6,849 bases of DNA, from positions 1 through 6,849 of the forward strand of contig JAHZFK010000074.1 in assembly GCA_019421385.1 (NCBI GenBank), written 5' to 3'. The DNA comes from Clostridiales bacterium. GTDB lineage: Bacteria; Bacillota; Clostridia; Oscillospirales; Butyricicoccaceae. This document shows, piece after piece, positions 5,789 through 6,849 of this stretch (positions are counted from its first letter, which is position 1; every line of letters starts with the position of its first letter). Under the pieces are notes generated by a model. That model did not search any database, was not told where the DNA came from, and saw only the letters and a program-made list of their open reading frames with translations. A program made the translations under genes and the position numbers.

Positions 5789-6789
5789 TATTTCGTTTGT
5801 AACAAGCACACCCCGACCCGTGCTTTTTTCGGCAGCATATCCCGCTCTCGCAGCACGCGCAGCACCGGCTGCTGAAAATCCCACGCTATGATACGCACCG
5901 GTGCTTCCGGGTCAGGCTCCCGCGCGAGATATTCCAGCAGCTCCATCCATTGCCCATGAAGCAGAGATAATGTGATGCCTGTCTTTTCTTTCTCTTGTTC
6001 TTCCATCTGTGCAATGCTAGTGAGCCAGTCCTTCCGATCAAAGTGCTGCACAAAGACCTGTGCCGACCCATCCAGCGGAAATAAAATCGCATTGTCCTCC
6101 CATGTGATATGGAAGTTCAGCCTCATGTGCCGCAGCGCACGGGGGTCTTTTTTCAGCGCCCAGAGCGAGTATTCCAGAATGTCCGCGATCGCTTCGGGCG
6201 TTTCGACGAGGATCACCTTTTCGAATGACATCATTGCCCCAGCCAGCCGCACGGCCGCGTTTTTCTCGCCGTTGGGATTGAGCCGCTGGTTGCCGTTCCC
6301 GAAGTGGTACACCGGATGGATGAACCGCTCCTCGTCATAGATGCAGCCGACAAACCGGGAATATTTCAGGCTGTCTGTGCTGCGGACAGCTTTCCGCTCC
6401 TGTTTGCGCTTGATCTGTAAGGATGTCTGGTATTTGCGCCTGCAAAGCAGGACGAAGAACAGCCACGCCTCGTTGATGCGGCTGAGCCGCACCGCCTTTT
6501 CGATGTTGTGCGTGCCCGTCGGCTTGCCCCAGATGAAAGCGTTCGACTTCCGCCGGTCTTTTTGCAGCACCCGGCAATAGGCTTCAAACCCGGCGTCTGT
6601 AACAAAATAGCTCTTGTGCTCCGGCGCCTTGACAACCTCCAGATACCCCGCGCGGCATAGCTTCTGAAACGCATCCCGTGTGCGCGCATAGTTGCTTCCC
6701 AGCAATTTGAGCGCATGGTATGGAAGCTGCCCGCAGACAACACTGACTTGCAGCAGGAGCCATGCGGCGCTGTTTCTACATATCCGCAT
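5788..6789 (-). CDS. Winged-helix protein of mobile-element type, function unknown (333 aa)
   Basis: Residues about 8-72 look like a winged-helix DNA-binding domain: AAWLLLQVSVVCGQLPYHAL, then RTRDAFQKLCRAGYLEVVK as recognition helix, then a wing ending YFVTDAGFEAY. A His/Asn-rich joint (TGTHNIEKAVRLSRINEAW, 91-109) leads into an alpha/beta region (about 140-330) containing FVGCIYDEERFIHPVYHFG and KVILVETPEA. The layout resembles replication-relaxation-like proteins found beside FtsK/TraG-type translocase genes on clostridial integrative elements; this is from memory and was not searched. The ATG at 6789 overlaps the upstream gene by 14 nt, with GGGAG 9 nt before it, so the two are likely translationally coupled. 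The frame stays open upstream to 6843 but offers no better start. The C-terminal half shows no motif I can name as catalytic. Confidence 0.75.
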   Translation of the reverse strand: MRICRNSAAWLLLQVSVVCGQLPYHALKLLGSNYARTRDAFQKLCRAGYLEVVKAPEHKSYFVTDAGFEAYCRVLQKDRRKSNAFIWGKPTGTHNIEKAVRLSRINEAWLFFVLLCRRKYQTSLQIKRKQERKAVRSTDSLKYSRFVGCIYDEERFIHPVYHFGNGNQRLNPNGEKNAAVRLAGAMMSFEKVILVETPEAIADILEYSLWALKKDPRALRHMRLNFHITWEDNAILFPLDGSAQVFVQHFDRKDWLTSIAQMEEQEKEKTGITLSLLHGQWMELLEYLAREPDPEAPVRIIAWDFQQPVLRVLRERDMLPKKARVGVCLLQTK

Positions 6790-6849
6790 TGTACCCTGCT
6801 CCCAGATCGAAAACCGGGATTTTGCCGGGCCGGATGCAGATCACAGTCT
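6776..6849 (-). CDS. 3' end of an unidentified upstream gene (last 23 codons)
   Basis: A frame entering from the right edge ends at TAG (6778-6776) and encodes ICIRPGKIPVFDLGAGYNAD followed by a final Met. The composition is protein-like. The 14-nt overlap with the next gene, and the ribosome site of that gene lying inside this frame, are typical of genes in one operon. On clostridial integrative elements the gene in this place is often an FtsK/TraG-like DNA translocase, but 23 residues are too few to assign a family. Confidence 0.55.
   Translation of the reverse strand, partial: TVICIRPGKIPVFDLGAGYNADM

Noticed and set aside
1..6849. CRISPR array, tRNA or rRNA genes
   Set aside because: No regularly spaced repeats and no cloverleaf or rRNA-like sequence were seen on either strand.

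Overview
The window looks like chromosomal DNA of a low-to-mid GC Firmicute, most likely a gut-type Clostridia/Oscillospiraceae relative. The signs are strong GGAGG-type ribosome sites, near-consensus TATAAT promoters, a BglF-type PTS operon and an IS256-type transposase. The taxon is an inference from gene style, not a match to a named genome.

Layout. (1) Bases 1-336 hold the 3' end of an IS256/Mutator-family transposase (+ strand). Its last codons run into three copies of a 12-mer, two of them inside a 16-bp tandem repeat. (2) Bases 337-848 are non-coding and separate the transposase from the convergent sugar operon. They hold one apparently bidirectional intrinsic terminator and a second, minus-strand one. 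(3) Bases 849-5212 (minus strand) form a beta-glucoside module: an RpiR-type regulator, then a BglF-type EIIBCA permease, then a GH1 6-phospho-beta-glucosidase. Permease and hydrolase overlap by ATGA. The permease has its own promoter with a 16-bp inverted repeat over the expected transcription start, a good candidate operator for the RpiR protein. No LicT/BglG antiterminator target is seen, so repression by RpiR appears to replace the common antitermination control. (4) Bases 5278-5745 form a small divergent switch: a 55-aa protein (minus) and a 70-aa XRE/Cro-type regulator (plus), with two nearly identical GAACAA-TTGTTC palindromes between them. (5) Bases 5755-6849: a 34-bp perfect palindrome (terminator) separates the XRE gene from two overlapping minus-strand genes. 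These are a 333-aa winged-helix protein and the last 23 codons of an unidentified upstream gene, in a style typical of clostridial integrative/conjugative elements.

How it works together. The PTS permease would import and phosphorylate a beta-glucoside (cellobiose, arbutin or salicin type). The GH1 enzyme would then split the 6-phosphate product in the cytoplasm, and the SIS domain of RpiR would sense a sugar phosphate. The right-hand module is unrelated to sugar use and is probably the edge of a mobile element with its own repressor circuit.

Most notable points: the RpiR gene appears to start at an AUU codon behind a perfect ribosome site and a consensus promoter; a candidate RpiR operator sits on the PTS start site; a 55-aa gene is paired with the XRE regulator across twin operators; and a 16-nt tandem duplication supplies the stop codon of the transposase frame.
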